Assembly (NCBI GenBank): GCA_947448955.1
Contig: CANFPU010000027.1
Coordinates: 1 to 32,020 of the forward strand
DNA from: Burkholderiales bacterium
Lineage (GTDB): Bacteria; Pseudomonadota; Gammaproteobacteria; Burkholderiales; Burkholderiaceae_C
Direction: 5' to 3'
DNA: 32,020 nt
The notes below the pieces were generated by a model. The model saw nothing but the letters and a program-made list of their open reading frames with translations. It searched no databases and was not told the DNA's origin. The translations under genes and the position numbers were made by a program. Positions 7,673 through 15,924 of this stretch are shown piece by piece. Every line of letters begins with the position of its first letter. The first letter of the stretch is position 1.

Positions 7673-7742
7673 GGCCGCACAGGACAGGCCGCACAGGATC
7701 GCCCGCACAGGAGGGGCAACACAGGAGGGGCATCAGCGGGCG
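7673..7742. repeat. 14-nt tandem repeat array before the kinase gene
   Basis: Four well conserved 14-nt units at 7673-7686, 7687-7700, 7701-7714 and 7715-7728 share the core CACAGGA, and a decayed fifth follows (7729-7742). The third and fourth units each contain AGGAGG, a perfect Shine-Dalgarno sequence, but no start codon follows at a suitable distance. The rest of the 234-nt gap 7543-7776 shows nothing else I can name. Confidence 0.8.
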
Positions 7743-7776
7743 GGCAAAATAGTCACTGAACTGCCACGCCCTGCCC

Positions 7777-8730
7777 ATGCCCTTTGATGTTGCTTCATCC
7801 CCCATGACCGGTCTCGGCCTGGGGTTGGATGCGGGCGGCACCAGCACCCGCTGGGCCTTGGCCGATGCGCAAGGCCGGGTCATCGCGCACGGCCAGGTGG
7901 CAGCCTGCAGTGGCGCATTGATGGCCAGCGCATCCGGCCGCGAAACGCTGGCTGCGCTGTGGGCTTCACTCGATCAGGCAGTGCGCCCATTTGGCAAGTT
8001 AGGCGCTGCCTGTGCCGGCATCACAGGCCTGGACCGTGACAGCGTCGACGCGATGCGCGGGCTCGCCAGCCAGGCCATGGGCTTGGGCGCCGACCGCATC
8101 GAGATCGCCAGCGACATCGAGATGGCCTGCCTGGCATCGTTCGCGCCCGGCGAAGGTTATGTGGTCTATGCAGGGACCGGATCGATCGCAGGATTTATAG
8201 ACGAAACCGGTGCACTGCAACGCGCAGGCGGCCGCGGCGTGATGATCGATGACGCTGGAGGCGGTCACTGGATCGCCACCCAGGCGCTGCGCGCGCTGTG
8301 GCGGCTGGAGGACACAACCCCGGGATCGGCCGCGAGTACGCCGCTGGGGCAGTGCATCGGCGAGCGGATATCCGAGCAAATGGGCGCAGCCGACTGGGCC
8401 GCGACCCGGCAATACCTGAGCCGCGCGACACGCGGCGAAATCGGTTTGCTCGCGCTGGCAGTCGCGCAGGCCGCTGCCCAAGATGAGGCCGCACACGACA
8501 TCCTGCGCCGCGCCGGGCAAGAACTCGCACGGCTGGCGCTGGCGCTGGCAGGTCGCTATGGCTGGCGGCCGGTAGCACTGGCTGGGCGGGCGTTCGAACT
8601 CAGCCCCGTGATCGAAAACAGCCTGCGCGCCGAGATGCCGGCGACGATCACGGTGCTGCGCCAGGCCCTGGCTGCGCAGGTCGCCGCCGCTGGCCGCGCC
8701 GCCAGGACCGCCAACCGGACAAGCCCATGA
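7777..8730 (+). CDS. BadF/BadG-type sugar kinase (GlcNAc/MurNAc kinase-like)
   Basis: A 317-residue member of the BadF/BadG/BcrA/BcrD ATPase family (actin-like fold), which includes N-acetylglucosamine kinases and the MurNAc/GlcNAc kinase MurK. Visible features are the phosphate-binding start GLDAGGTSTRWAL (about 16-28), GITG (81-84), a likely catalytic Asp113 in ASDIEMA, the second phosphate motif GTGS (133-136) and GVMIDDAGGG (154-163). It is cytoplasmic. With murQ downstream, the likely reaction is ATP-dependent 6-phosphorylation of MurNAc and/or GlcNAc. It does not look like AnmK. ATG 7777 and ATG 7804 are both possible starts and neither has a clear ribosome binding site; 7804 would give the usual family N-terminus. 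Its stop overlaps the amidase start. Confidence 0.82.
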   Translation: MPFDVASSPMTGLGLGLDAGGTSTRWALADAQGRVIAHGQVAACSGALMASASGRETLAALWASLDQAVRPFGKLGAACAGITGLDRDSVDAMRGLASQAMGLGADRIEIASDIEMACLASFAPGEGYVVYAGTGSIAGFIDETGALQRAGGRGVMIDDAGGGHWIATQALRALWRLEDTTPGSAASTPLGQCIGERISEQMGAADWAATRQYLSRATRGEIGLLALAVAQAAAQDEAAHDILRRAGQELARLALALAGRYGWRPVALAGRAFELSPVIENSLRAEMPATITVLRQALAAQVAAAGRAARTANRTSP

Positions 8731-9566
8731 CCAGCGCGAAGCTTGGCCACTGGACGCTGCCGCCGGTGCTGCCGACCGTGATCCTGGCGCTGCTGCTGAC
8801 CACACTGGCAGGTTGCGCCAACCGGCCTCAAGTCCCGCCCGGGCCGGCGCTTGACACCAGCATCGACGCGGTCGGTCAGGACAGCCGGGTGCTGTTCCTG
8901 ATCCTGCACTTCACCGCCGAGGACATGGCCAGCTCGATGCGCATCCTCAGCCAGGGCAAGGTGTCGGCGCACTATCTGGTCAGCGACGGGTCCGCGCCGA
9001 AAATCTACCGACTGGTCGACGAGAACCGACGCGCCTGGCATGCCGGCGAGAGCTACTGGAAGGGCTACACGATGCTCAATGCCTCTTCGATCGGCATCGA
9101 GATCGTCAACCCTGGGCCGATCATCGGGCCTGATGGTCAACCAGGCTACGCCCCCTACTCGCCGGCACAGATCGACCTGCTGCTGCCGCTGGTGCAGGAC
9201 ATCGTCAAGCGCCACGCGATCTCCCCAGACCGTGTGCTCGGCCACAGCGACATTGCGCCGCAGCGACGCACCGACCCCGGTCCGCAGTTCCCCTGGCTGC
9301 GGCTGGCCGAGCTCGGACTGGTGCGCTGGCCGGATGCGCAGCGCGTCGCCAGCGAGCGGGCCCGTTTCGAGCGCGCGCTGCCGGACCTGACCTGGTTCCA
9401 GGCCGCGCTCGCAAAACTGGGCTTCAAGCTAACGGCCAGCGGCCTGCTCGACGCACAGACCCGGCAGGTGCTGGCGAACTTTCAGATGAAATACCGACCC
9501 ACGCGCTACGACGGCGAGCCAGATGCAGAGACCGCGGCGATCCTGCAGGTGCTGAACCAGCCGTGA
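8727..9566 (+). CDS. amiD: N-acetylmuramoyl-L-alanine amidase lipoprotein (AmiD-like, Amidase_2)
   Basis: A 279-residue amidase that cuts the bond between MurNAc (or anhydroMurNAc) and L-Ala. A lipobox LAGC (Cys30) follows a hydrophobic stretch; Ala at +2 predicts the outer membrane. Zinc ligands are probably His61 (LHFTA), His173 (GHSDIAPQRRTDPG) and Asp183, with Glu125 (GIEIVN) as catalytic residue, in the AmiD pattern. The C-terminus (about 222-275) looks like a peptidoglycan-binding domain, with LDAQTRQVLANFQ. Length is close to E. coli AmiD (276). It overlaps the kinase stop by ATGA and the next gene by GTGA, so the three are translationally coupled. It would release peptides from glycan and from anhydromuropeptides in the periplasm. 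Confidence 0.9.
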   Translation: MTSAKLGHWTLPPVLPTVILALLLTTLAGCANRPQVPPGPALDTSIDAVGQDSRVLFLILHFTAEDMASSMRILSQGKVSAHYLVSDGSAPKIYRLVDENRRAWHAGESYWKGYTMLNASSIGIEIVNPGPIIGPDGQPGYAPYSPAQIDLLLPLVQDIVKRHAISPDRVLGHSDIAPQRRTDPGPQFPWLRLAELGLVRWPDAQRVASERARFERALPDLTWFQAALAKLGFKLTASGLLDAQTRQVLANFQMKYRPTRYDGEPDAETAAILQVLNQP

Positions 9567-11122
9567 GGTTCAACCCAGGTCAGCTGACGCGCCGGCATTG
9601 GGCGCTGGGCAGCGCCGCAACGCTGGCCGGGGGCTGGGTGTCGACGGGGCTGGCGGGCTGCGCCCATGCCAACCATGCCCCCCGAGCAGAAGCGTCCGCC
9701 GAACCGCCGGCCGTCGATGCGCCGGCGGCGCCGCGCGAATTCCGCGCGGCCTGGGTCGCCACGGTGGCCAACATTGACTGGCCCAGCCGCCCCGGATTGA
9801 CCAGCGCGCAGCAGCAAGAAGAGGCCCTTCGCCTGCTCGACTGCGCCCGCGACACCGGCCTGAATGCTGTCGTGCTGCAGGTGCGGCCAGCCGCTGACGC
9901 GCTCTATGCGTCAGCCATCGAGCCTTGGAGCGAGTACCTGAGCGGCGAGCAGGGCCGCGCGCCAGAGCCTTTCTATGACCCGCTGGCGTTCTGGGTCGAC
10001 CAGGCGCACCGCCGTGGCCTGCAACTTCACGCTTGGTTCAACCCCTACCGCGCCCGCCAGTCCTCGGCGCGGTCGGCGCCAGCCCCCAAACACCTGTCGG
10101 TCAGCCGACCCGAGATCGTCAAGACCTACGGTGACCAACTGTGGCTGGACCCTGGCGAGCCTGCCGCGTTCTCGCAAACGCTCGCGGTGGTGCGCGATGT
10201 CGTTACGCGCTACGACATCGACGGCGTTCAGATCGACGACTATTTCTACCCCTATCCGGTCATCGCACCCAGCGGCGGCGAACTGGCCTTTCCAGACGCC
10301 GGCTCGTACCAGCGCCACCTAGACGCAGGCGGCGCACTCACGTTGGAAGACTGGCGTCGCGACAACGTCAACCGCCTGGTCCAAGCCTTTGACCAGGCCG
10401 TGCACCAAACCAAGCCTTGGGTGCGGGTTGGCATCAGCCCATTCGGTTTGGGCAAGCCGGCGCTGCGCCCACCGGGCATCCAAGGCTTCAGCCAGTACCA
10501 CAAGCTGTACGCCGATGTCGAGCATTGGCTGGCGCAGGGCTGGCTAGATTACCTGGCGCCGCAGCTGTACTGGCCACTCGACCGCACGGCCCAGGCGTTC
10601 GGTGTGCTGCTCGACTACTGGCTGGCGCGCAACAGCGCCGGTCGCCATGTTTGGCCAGGGCTCTACAGCAGCTCGGTCGGGCGGGCAGACAAGCCCTGGC
10701 CGGCGGCCGAGATCGTGAACCAGATCGCCGAGCTGCGCCAACGGCCGGGCGCCGACGGCCACCTGCACTTCAGCATGGTGGCGCTGCTACAGGACCGCGA
10801 CGGACTGGCGACCCGGCTGAAGGCTGGCGCTTACGCCCAAGCCGCGCTGCCGCCCGCCACGCCTTGGCTGGCGGCAGGCGCACCTGGACAGCCCGCGCTG
10901 TCGGTCGATGCGGCCGATCCGGGCCTGGCCCGCTGGAGGCCAGGCGCTGGCAACCCACCGGCCCTGTGGGCGGTCTGGCGTCGCCGTGCTGGGGGCTGGC
11001 GCTTCGAGGTTCTGCCCGGCCCGGCCCGCAGCCTGCCGATCGGACCGCGTGAGACGCTGGTGGTCAGTGCGGTCGATCGCTGCGGCATCGAGAGCGAGCG
11101 CAGCTCGCTGCAGCTCGGCTGA
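9563..11122 (+). CDS. GHL10-family glycosidase lipoprotein (DigH/YddW-like)
   Basis: A 519-residue protein of the former DUF187 glycosyl hydrolase-like family. The core begins at EFRAAWVATVANIDWPS (about 59) and continues with LNAVVLQVRPAADALY and LHAWFNPYRAR, all hallmarks of this TIM-barrel family. Lipobox LAGC (Cys33, Ala at +2) predicts an outer-membrane lipoprotein; an RR pair (residues 10-11) precedes the hydrophobic part. E. coli DigH of this family cleaves glycan strands denuded of peptides, the product that the preceding amidase makes. GTG at 9563 overlaps the amidase stop (GTGA). The C-terminal about 110 residues (from near 410) may be a separate beta-rich domain. The family call is firm; exact activity is inferred from DigH. 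Confidence 0.85.
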   Translation: MRFNPGQLTRRHWALGSAATLAGGWVSTGLAGCAHANHAPRAEASAEPPAVDAPAAPREFRAAWVATVANIDWPSRPGLTSAQQQEEALRLLDCARDTGLNAVVLQVRPAADALYASAIEPWSEYLSGEQGRAPEPFYDPLAFWVDQAHRRGLQLHAWFNPYRARQSSARSAPAPKHLSVSRPEIVKTYGDQLWLDPGEPAAFSQTLAVVRDVVTRYDIDGVQIDDYFYPYPVIAPSGGELAFPDAGSYQRHLDAGGALTLEDWRRDNVNRLVQAFDQAVHQTKPWVRVGISPFGLGKPALRPPGIQGFSQYHKLYADVEHWLAQGWLDYLAPQLYWPLDRTAQAFGVLLDYWLARNSAGRHVWPGLYSSSVGRADKPWPAAEIVNQIAELRQRPGADGHLHFSMVALLQDRDGLATRLKAGAYAQAALPPATPWLAAGAPGQPALSVDAADPGLARWRPGAGNPPALWAVWRRRAGGWRFEVLPGPARSLPIGPRETLVVSAVDRCGIESERSSLQLG

Positions 11123-11165
11123 GCCAGCCGACCCTCCATCCACCCGCCGGAGCCGACAGCGCCTC

Positions 11166-12059
11166 ATGACGACCCGTCTGAACACCGAAACCCCCAACAC
11201 CGAGCACCCGGGGCTGGACTTGTACGGCAGCACCGAACTGATCGCCGCGCTGGTCGATGACCAGCAGCGCGCGGTCACGGCCGTGCAGGCCGCAGCGCCG
11301 CAGCTCGCACAGGCGGTCGACGCCGCGCTGCCGCGGATCCAAGCCGGCGGCAGGTTGGTCTATGTCGGCGCAGGCACCAGCGGCCGGTTGGGCGTGATCG
11401 ACAGCGTCGAACTGCCGCCGACCTTCTCTTGGCCGCGAGATCGCGCGATCGGTGTGCTGGCCGGCGGCGAGCGGGCGATGTTCGCTGCGGTCGAAGGCGC
11501 CGAGGACGACCCCATCTTGGGCGCCGCCGACCTGCGCGCACTGGGTCCAACGACACAGGACGTGGTGCTGCTGATCGCCGCGTCGGGCAGCACGCCCTAC
11601 GCCTTGGGTGCCCTCGGCGAAGCCCGCAAAGCGGGCGCGCTGACGATCGGGCTGGCCAACAACCCTGGCGCGCCACTGATCGAGCAGGCCGATATCGGCA
11701 TCCTGCTCGACACCGGCACCGAGATGATCTCGGGCAGCACCCGGTTGAAGGCTGCGACCGCGCAGAAGATCGCGCTCAACAGCTTTTCAAGCGCTTTGAT
11801 GGTCAAGCTGCACAAGGTGCACGGCAATCTGATGGTCGACCTGCGCGCCAGCAACGTCAAGCTGCGGCGGCGTGCGCAGCATCTCACGGTGTTGGTCAGC
11901 GAGGCCAGCGAGGCGGCCGCAGCGCAGGCGCTGGCCGCGTGCGGCTGGCGTGTCAAGGTCGCGATCGTGATGCTGCGCTGCCGGCTCGACGTGGCGGGCG
12001 CCGAACAGCGGCTGGCCCGCTCCGAGGGCAGCCTGCGCGGCGCCTTGCTGTGCGCTTGA
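11166..12059 (+). CDS. murQ: N-acetylmuramic acid 6-phosphate etherase
   Basis: A 297-residue cytoplasmic SIS-domain enzyme that splits MurNAc-6-phosphate into GlcNAc-6-phosphate and D-lactate. The family motifs are all present: ETPNTEHPGLD at the start, VGAGTSGRLGVIDSVELPPTF (67-87), AASGSTPYALGAL, GTEMISGSTRLKAATAQK and LMVDLRASNVKL. Glu82 in SVELPP and Glu113 in GAEDD correspond to the catalytic glutamates. Length is normal. ATG 11166 starts 43 nt after the DigH-like gene, with GGAG about 13 nt upstream. MurQ fixes the cluster's job as use of MurNAc. No murR regulator or murP transporter is present in the window, so uptake and control differ from E. coli. Confidence 0.95.
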   Translation: MTTRLNTETPNTEHPGLDLYGSTELIAALVDDQQRAVTAVQAAAPQLAQAVDAALPRIQAGGRLVYVGAGTSGRLGVIDSVELPPTFSWPRDRAIGVLAGGERAMFAAVEGAEDDPILGAADLRALGPTTQDVVLLIAASGSTPYALGALGEARKAGALTIGLANNPGAPLIEQADIGILLDTGTEMISGSTRLKAATAQKIALNSFSSALMVKLHKVHGNLMVDLRASNVKLRRRAQHLTVLVSEASEAAAAQALAACGWRVKVAIVMLRCRLDVAGAEQRLARSEGSLRGALLCA

Positions 12060-12161
12060 CGCGCGGGGGTCGGCAGCGCCGGCTCTGAGCCCAGGTCGAG
12101 GACGGAGAATATCGATCAGCGCTCCCCCCTTCGGTTCTCTCTGCACAAATTGGAACACCCG

Positions 12162-13118
12162 ATGAAGTCACTCAAATTCACGATCTGCCTGTTGCTCGCC
12201 TGTGTCGGTCTACCGGCGATGGCGCAGTCTTGGCCCAGCAAGCCGATTCGCATCGTGCTGCAGTTCCCGCCCGGCGGCTCGACCGATTCGGTCGCCCGCA
12301 TCCTGGCCCAGCCGCTGTCGGCCGCGCTGGGCCAGCCGGTGGTGGTCGAGAACCGGCCGGGTGCCGACGGCGCGATTGCCGGCGAATTCGTCGCCCGCGC
12401 CGAACCCGATGGCCATACCTTCTTCCTCGCCAGCAACACGCCGATGATGCAGGTGCCGCTGCTGAAGAAGAACCCGCCCTATGACCCGATCAAAAGCTTC
12501 GCGCCAGTCTCGCTGGTGGGCCGCTACATCTACGTGCTGGTCAGCACGCCCGCGCTGCCGGTCAAGGACGTCGGGGAACTGCTCGGCTACGCCCGGGCAA
12601 ACCCGGGCAAGCTCGGCTATGGCAGCTACAGCGGCGTGACGCAGTTGATGCACACGCAACTCAAACTGGCGAAGGCCGACACCACGCTGATCCCTTACAA
12701 GGGCGAAGCGCCGACGGTCACTGACATTCTGGGCAACCATGTGCAGCTCACATTTGCCACGCCGGCGAGCACGCTGCCCCACATCAAGGATGGCAAGCTG
12801 CGCGCGCTCGCGGTGCTGCTGCCGACGCGTTCGTCACTGCTGCCAAGCGTGCCCACCGCGGCCGAAGCCGGTTTACCGCCACTGACCGCTGGCACCTGGG
12901 CCGGGCTGTTCGCCCCGGCCAAGGTCTCGCCAGAGATCTTGCAGCGCATGAGCCGCGAACTCAACGCTGCGATGCAGCGGCCCGAAATTCGCGAGCGCAT
13001 CACCGCGCTAGGCTTCGAGTTGGCCGGGTCGACACCTGACGAGATGGGCCGCTTCATGCAGGAACAACTGGTCGCCTGGGGCCGTGCGTTTCGAGACGCC
13101 GGCATGAACCCCGAATAA
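12162..13118 (+). CDS. Bug-family (TctC) periplasmic solute-binding protein
   Basis: A 318-residue periplasmic binding protein with a signal peptide (MKSLKFTICLLLACVGLPAMAQ). SWPSKPIRIVLQFPPGGSTD, then LAQPLSAALGQPVVVENRPGADGAI, are the typical Bug signature. Such proteins bind small carboxylates or related solutes and often occur as orphans in Burkholderiales; no TctAB permease genes are here. It lies 102 nt after murQ on the same strand. MurQ makes D-lactate, but there is no evidence that this protein binds lactate. ATG 12162 was chosen because the signal peptide starts there; TTG 12150 would add four residues. Confidence 0.88.
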   Translation: MKSLKFTICLLLACVGLPAMAQSWPSKPIRIVLQFPPGGSTDSVARILAQPLSAALGQPVVVENRPGADGAIAGEFVARAEPDGHTFFLASNTPMMQVPLLKKNPPYDPIKSFAPVSLVGRYIYVLVSTPALPVKDVGELLGYARANPGKLGYGSYSGVTQLMHTQLKLAKADTTLIPYKGEAPTVTDILGNHVQLTFATPASTLPHIKDGKLRALAVLLPTRSSLLPSVPTAAEAGLPPLTAGTWAGLFAPAKVSPEILQRMSRELNAAMQRPEIRERITALGFELAGSTPDEMGRFMQEQLVAWGRAFRDAGMNPE

Positions 13119-13148
13119 GGACCGATCGCAGCCGGTGGCCAGACACGG

Positions 13149-14747
13149 TCAGCGGTACACGTCCTCGAAGTCGACCTTGCCGCTGGGGGACATCACGAAG
13201 CCTTGCACCTCGCGCAGCATCGGGAGGTAGATCGTCGAGTGCGCGATCGGGCTCCAGGGGCGCTCGAGGCGGAAGATGGCCTGGGCCCGTCGGTAGAGTT
13301 CGGCCCGCTGCGCTGGGTCGGTCGTGCCACGGGCCTGCTCGACCAAGCGGTCAAAGCCGGCATTGCAGAACTTGACGCCACCGGCATTGGCCGCGCAGGT
13401 CAGGTTCGGGCTGAGAAAGTCATCGGGGTCCGCGGTGTCGCCAGTCCAGCCGCTCATGTAGACATCGTGCTCGCCCTTCTTGGCCCGCTTGAGGTACTCG
13501 CCCCACTCGTAAGTCTTGATGCGGGCTCGCACGCCAATGCGGGCCCAGTCAGCTTGCAACATCTGCGCCAATAACTGGCCATTCGGGTTGGTTGGCCGGG
13601 CCAACGGCAGCGCCCACAGGTCGATCTCGAAACCCTGGGGGTAACCCGCCTCGGCGAGCAATGCCTTGGCGCGTGCAGGGTCATGCGCGTTGCGCAGCGT
13701 CTTGTCGTGGCCCGGGACCACCGGCGGGAAGGCGCTGACCGCCTGCACCGCATCGCCGCGCGGGAACATCACGCGAAAGATCGCGTCGCGGTCGATCGCG
13801 ATGTCCAATGCCTCGCGCACCGCGCGCAGGCTGGTCGGCGCACGCTTCAAGTTGTAAGACAGGTACGAAATGTTGAGCGCCTGCGCCTGTTCGAGTCGGA
13901 TGTCGGCACGGCGCTGCAGCACGGGCACGTCCTGATCGCGCGCTGCGGCCATCACCTGACACTCGCGGGCCAGCAGCTTTTGGACCCGCACATTGGGATC
14001 ACGCGTGATCACAAAGATCAGCTGCGCCGTGCGCTGCGTCCGGCCCCAGTAGTCGGGGTTGGCTTGCAACCGGACCAGGTCGTCCTTCTTGTACGAGCGA
14101 AAGCGGTAAGGCCCAGTGCCCACCGGCAGGTTGTTGATGCGACTGGCCTTGCCTTGCGCCAGCAGTTGCGCGCCGTATTCGGCCGATTGGATGCCGGCAA
14201 AAGACATTGCAAAATAACTTGCAAACGTCACGTTCGGTACCTTCAACAAAAAGCGCACCTGGTAATCGTCGATCTTGTCGATGCGCTCAATCATGGCGGC
14301 CAGGCCCAGGTTCTGCGGGTAGACGAACAACGCCGGAAAAGCCTGGTTGAACGGGTGTGCCGCATCGACGAAACGGCCGAAGGTAAACATCACATCGTCC
14401 GCATTGAACGCTCGGGTCGGGCTGAAGTAGGCTGTGCGGTGAAAGCGAACACCGCGTCGCAGATGAAAAGTGAAGCTGCGCGCGTCGGCTGACACCTCCC
14501 AGCGCTCGGCCAGACGCGGCACCAGTTCGGTGCCACCGCGCTTGAACGCCAGCAGTCCCTGAAACATCTGCGCATTGACATTGCCTGTGGCCGCCGAATC
14601 CCAAAGCCCGGGGTCAAAGCCCTCGGGGCTGGCGTCGGCGCAATAGACCAAGGAACGCGAGGGCAGCGGGTCAGCCAAGGGCTGCGCCCCCGCCCCGAAG
14701 CACCAGCCCAGGAACAGCGCCAAGCACCCGCGGCGCCAAGCCCCCAT
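13149..14747 (-). CDS. DppA-like dipeptide ABC transporter substrate-binding protein
   Basis: A periplasmic family-5 solute-binding protein of 532 residues, very like E. coli DppA along its length: LVYCADASPEGFDPGLWDS, the HLRRGVRFH region, LPVGTGPYRF, INAL-type core LNISYLSYNLKRAP and VRARIKTYEWGEYLKRAKKGEHD read in parallel. A signal peptide (about 1-25, ending GAGAQ) follows ATG 14747; an ATG at 14816 would add 23 residues. The role is capture of di- or tripeptides. No Dpp permease or ATPase gene adjoins, so it is an orphan receptor that may serve a transporter encoded elsewhere. Near a muropeptide locus it could take peptides released from peptidoglycan, but nothing in the sequence shows that. 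The open frame continuing to 15395 is antisense to the next gene and not real. Confidence 0.9.
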   Translation of the reverse strand: MGAWRRGCLALFLGWCFGAGAQPLADPLPSRSLVYCADASPEGFDPGLWDSAATGNVNAQMFQGLLAFKRGGTELVPRLAERWEVSADARSFTFHLRRGVRFHRTAYFSPTRAFNADDVMFTFGRFVDAAHPFNQAFPALFVYPQNLGLAAMIERIDKIDDYQVRFLLKVPNVTFASYFAMSFAGIQSAEYGAQLLAQGKASRINNLPVGTGPYRFRSYKKDDLVRLQANPDYWGRTQRTAQLIFVITRDPNVRVQKLLARECQVMAAARDQDVPVLQRRADIRLEQAQALNISYLSYNLKRAPTSLRAVREALDIAIDRDAIFRVMFPRGDAVQAVSAFPPVVPGHDKTLRNAHDPARAKALLAEAGYPQGFEIDLWALPLARPTNPNGQLLAQMLQADWARIGVRARIKTYEWGEYLKRAKKGEHDVYMSGWTGDTADPDDFLSPNLTCAANAGGVKFCNAGFDRLVEQARGTTDPAQRAELYRRAQAIFRLERPWSPIAHSTIYLPMLREVQGFVMSPSGKVDFEDVYR

Positions 14748-14924
14748 GCCCCTCGCGACACCCTCCCTGAACGAGGGGCGATGCTCGGTGTTGAGCGCGT
14801 GGTGGTGGGTCAGCATCAATGGGTGCGAGGCAGGAAGGGCGGCGCCAGGACTGTAGCCTTTGAGGTCGGCAGGCAGCGGATCTTGGTCGACAATCCGAAG
14901 ACCTTGCCCGACACGCCAATCGCC

Positions 14925-15896
14925 ATGACGACCACCGCACCGCTGCCACCGTTGAAATCGCTGAGCTACGCCACGACCAGCCCTGGCCCGCGGCTGATCG
15001 TCACCGGCGCGGTACACGGCAACGAAGTCTGCGGCACGCAGGCGATACGCCGCATCGCCGAGGAGCTCGACCGCGGCGAACGGGTGCTGCAGCGTGGCCA
15101 TCTCACGCTGGTCCCCGTCTGCAACCCGATGGCCTATGCGCTGCAACGCCGCCACGGCGACCGCAACCTGAACCGCGCGCTGGGCCCGACCGACTCGCCG
15201 CGCGAATACGAAGACCAACTGGCCAATTGGCTGTGTCCGCTGCTGGCCAGCCATGACGTGCTGTTGGACTTGCACTCGTTCCAGGGCGGTGGCCAGGCTT
15301 TCGTGATGGTCGGACCCCGCAACAACGACGGCCCGGTCGAGCCTTTCGGCCAGGCCGAGGCCGAAGAAGCGCTGGTGCGATGCCTGGGCGTGCAACGTGC
15401 GGTCGACGGCTGGCTCGGCACCTACGCCGATGGGGTGGCGCGGCGACGCCAGTTGGCCGGCGAATCTGCCGCCGCCTCATTGGACCTCGACCCACGCTAC
15501 GGCGTGGGCACCACCGAGTACATGCGCAGCCAGGGCGGCTGGGCCTTGACCCTGGAGTGCGGCCAACACCAGGACCCGCAGGCGCCCGAAGTGGCCTACC
15601 GGGCGATACGCAACACGCTGGCCCAGCTCGGCCTGACCGATGAACCGCGGCCCCCGGTGGTGCCGGCGATCGAAGCCTTGTCGCTGCACCAGGTGGTCGA
15701 CAAACACCACGCCGAAGACCGCTTCGCACGCGAATGGCGCAGCTTTGATGCCGTGCGCACCGGCGACTTGATCGGCACTCGCCAAGACGGCGAGGCTTTG
15801 CATGCCGAGGGCGACGGCTGGATCGTGTTCCCGAACGCGCGCGCACAGGCGCGGCAGGAATGGTTCTACCTGGCGCGGCGCAGCCAGCGCTTCTGA
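14925..15896 (+). CDS. Succinylglutamate desuccinylase/aspartoacylase-family metallohydrolase
   Basis: A 323-residue cytoplasmic zinc hydrolase of the AstE/AspA branch of the M14 fold. Likely zinc ligands are His31 and Glu34 in GAVHGNEVCG and His117 in LLDLHSFQGG; TLECGQH may hold the catalytic Glu. NPMAYALQRRHGDRNLNRAL is also usual for the family. Members remove acyl groups from N-acyl amino acids or cut related amide bonds. No arginine-succinyltransferase pathway genes are near, so AstE itself is unlikely. It diverges from the DppA-like gene with 177 nt between the two starts, which suggests shared control; a hydrolase for imported peptide-like compounds is a guess. ATG 14925 lacks a strong ribosome binding site. 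Confidence 0.8.
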   Translation: MTTTAPLPPLKSLSYATTSPGPRLIVTGAVHGNEVCGTQAIRRIAEELDRGERVLQRGHLTLVPVCNPMAYALQRRHGDRNLNRALGPTDSPREYEDQLANWLCPLLASHDVLLDLHSFQGGGQAFVMVGPRNNDGPVEPFGQAEAEEALVRCLGVQRAVDGWLGTYADGVARRRQLAGESAAASLDLDPRYGVGTTEYMRSQGGWALTLECGQHQDPQAPEVAYRAIRNTLAQLGLTDEPRPPVVPAIEALSLHQVVDKHHAEDRFAREWRSFDAVRTGDLIGTRQDGEALHAEGDGWIVFPNARAQARQEWFYLARRSQRF

Positions 15897-15924
15897 CCGC
15901 GATCGGCGCCGAGGCGGCTGCAGA

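Noticed and set aside
7673-7742. CRISPR-like array
   Set aside because: Units are 14 nt in direct contact without spacers, so it is a simple tandem repeat.
13119-13150. Possible terminator between the Bug gene and the DppA-like gene (GACCG/CGGTC, GCC/GGC)
   Set aside because: Short stems with a long loop and no T-tract.
14748-15395. Upstream continuation of the DppA-like frame on the minus strand (216 codons)
   Set aside because: It precedes the signal peptide, has no DppA similarity and is mostly antisense to the AspA/AstE-like gene; it is an open frame due to high GC.
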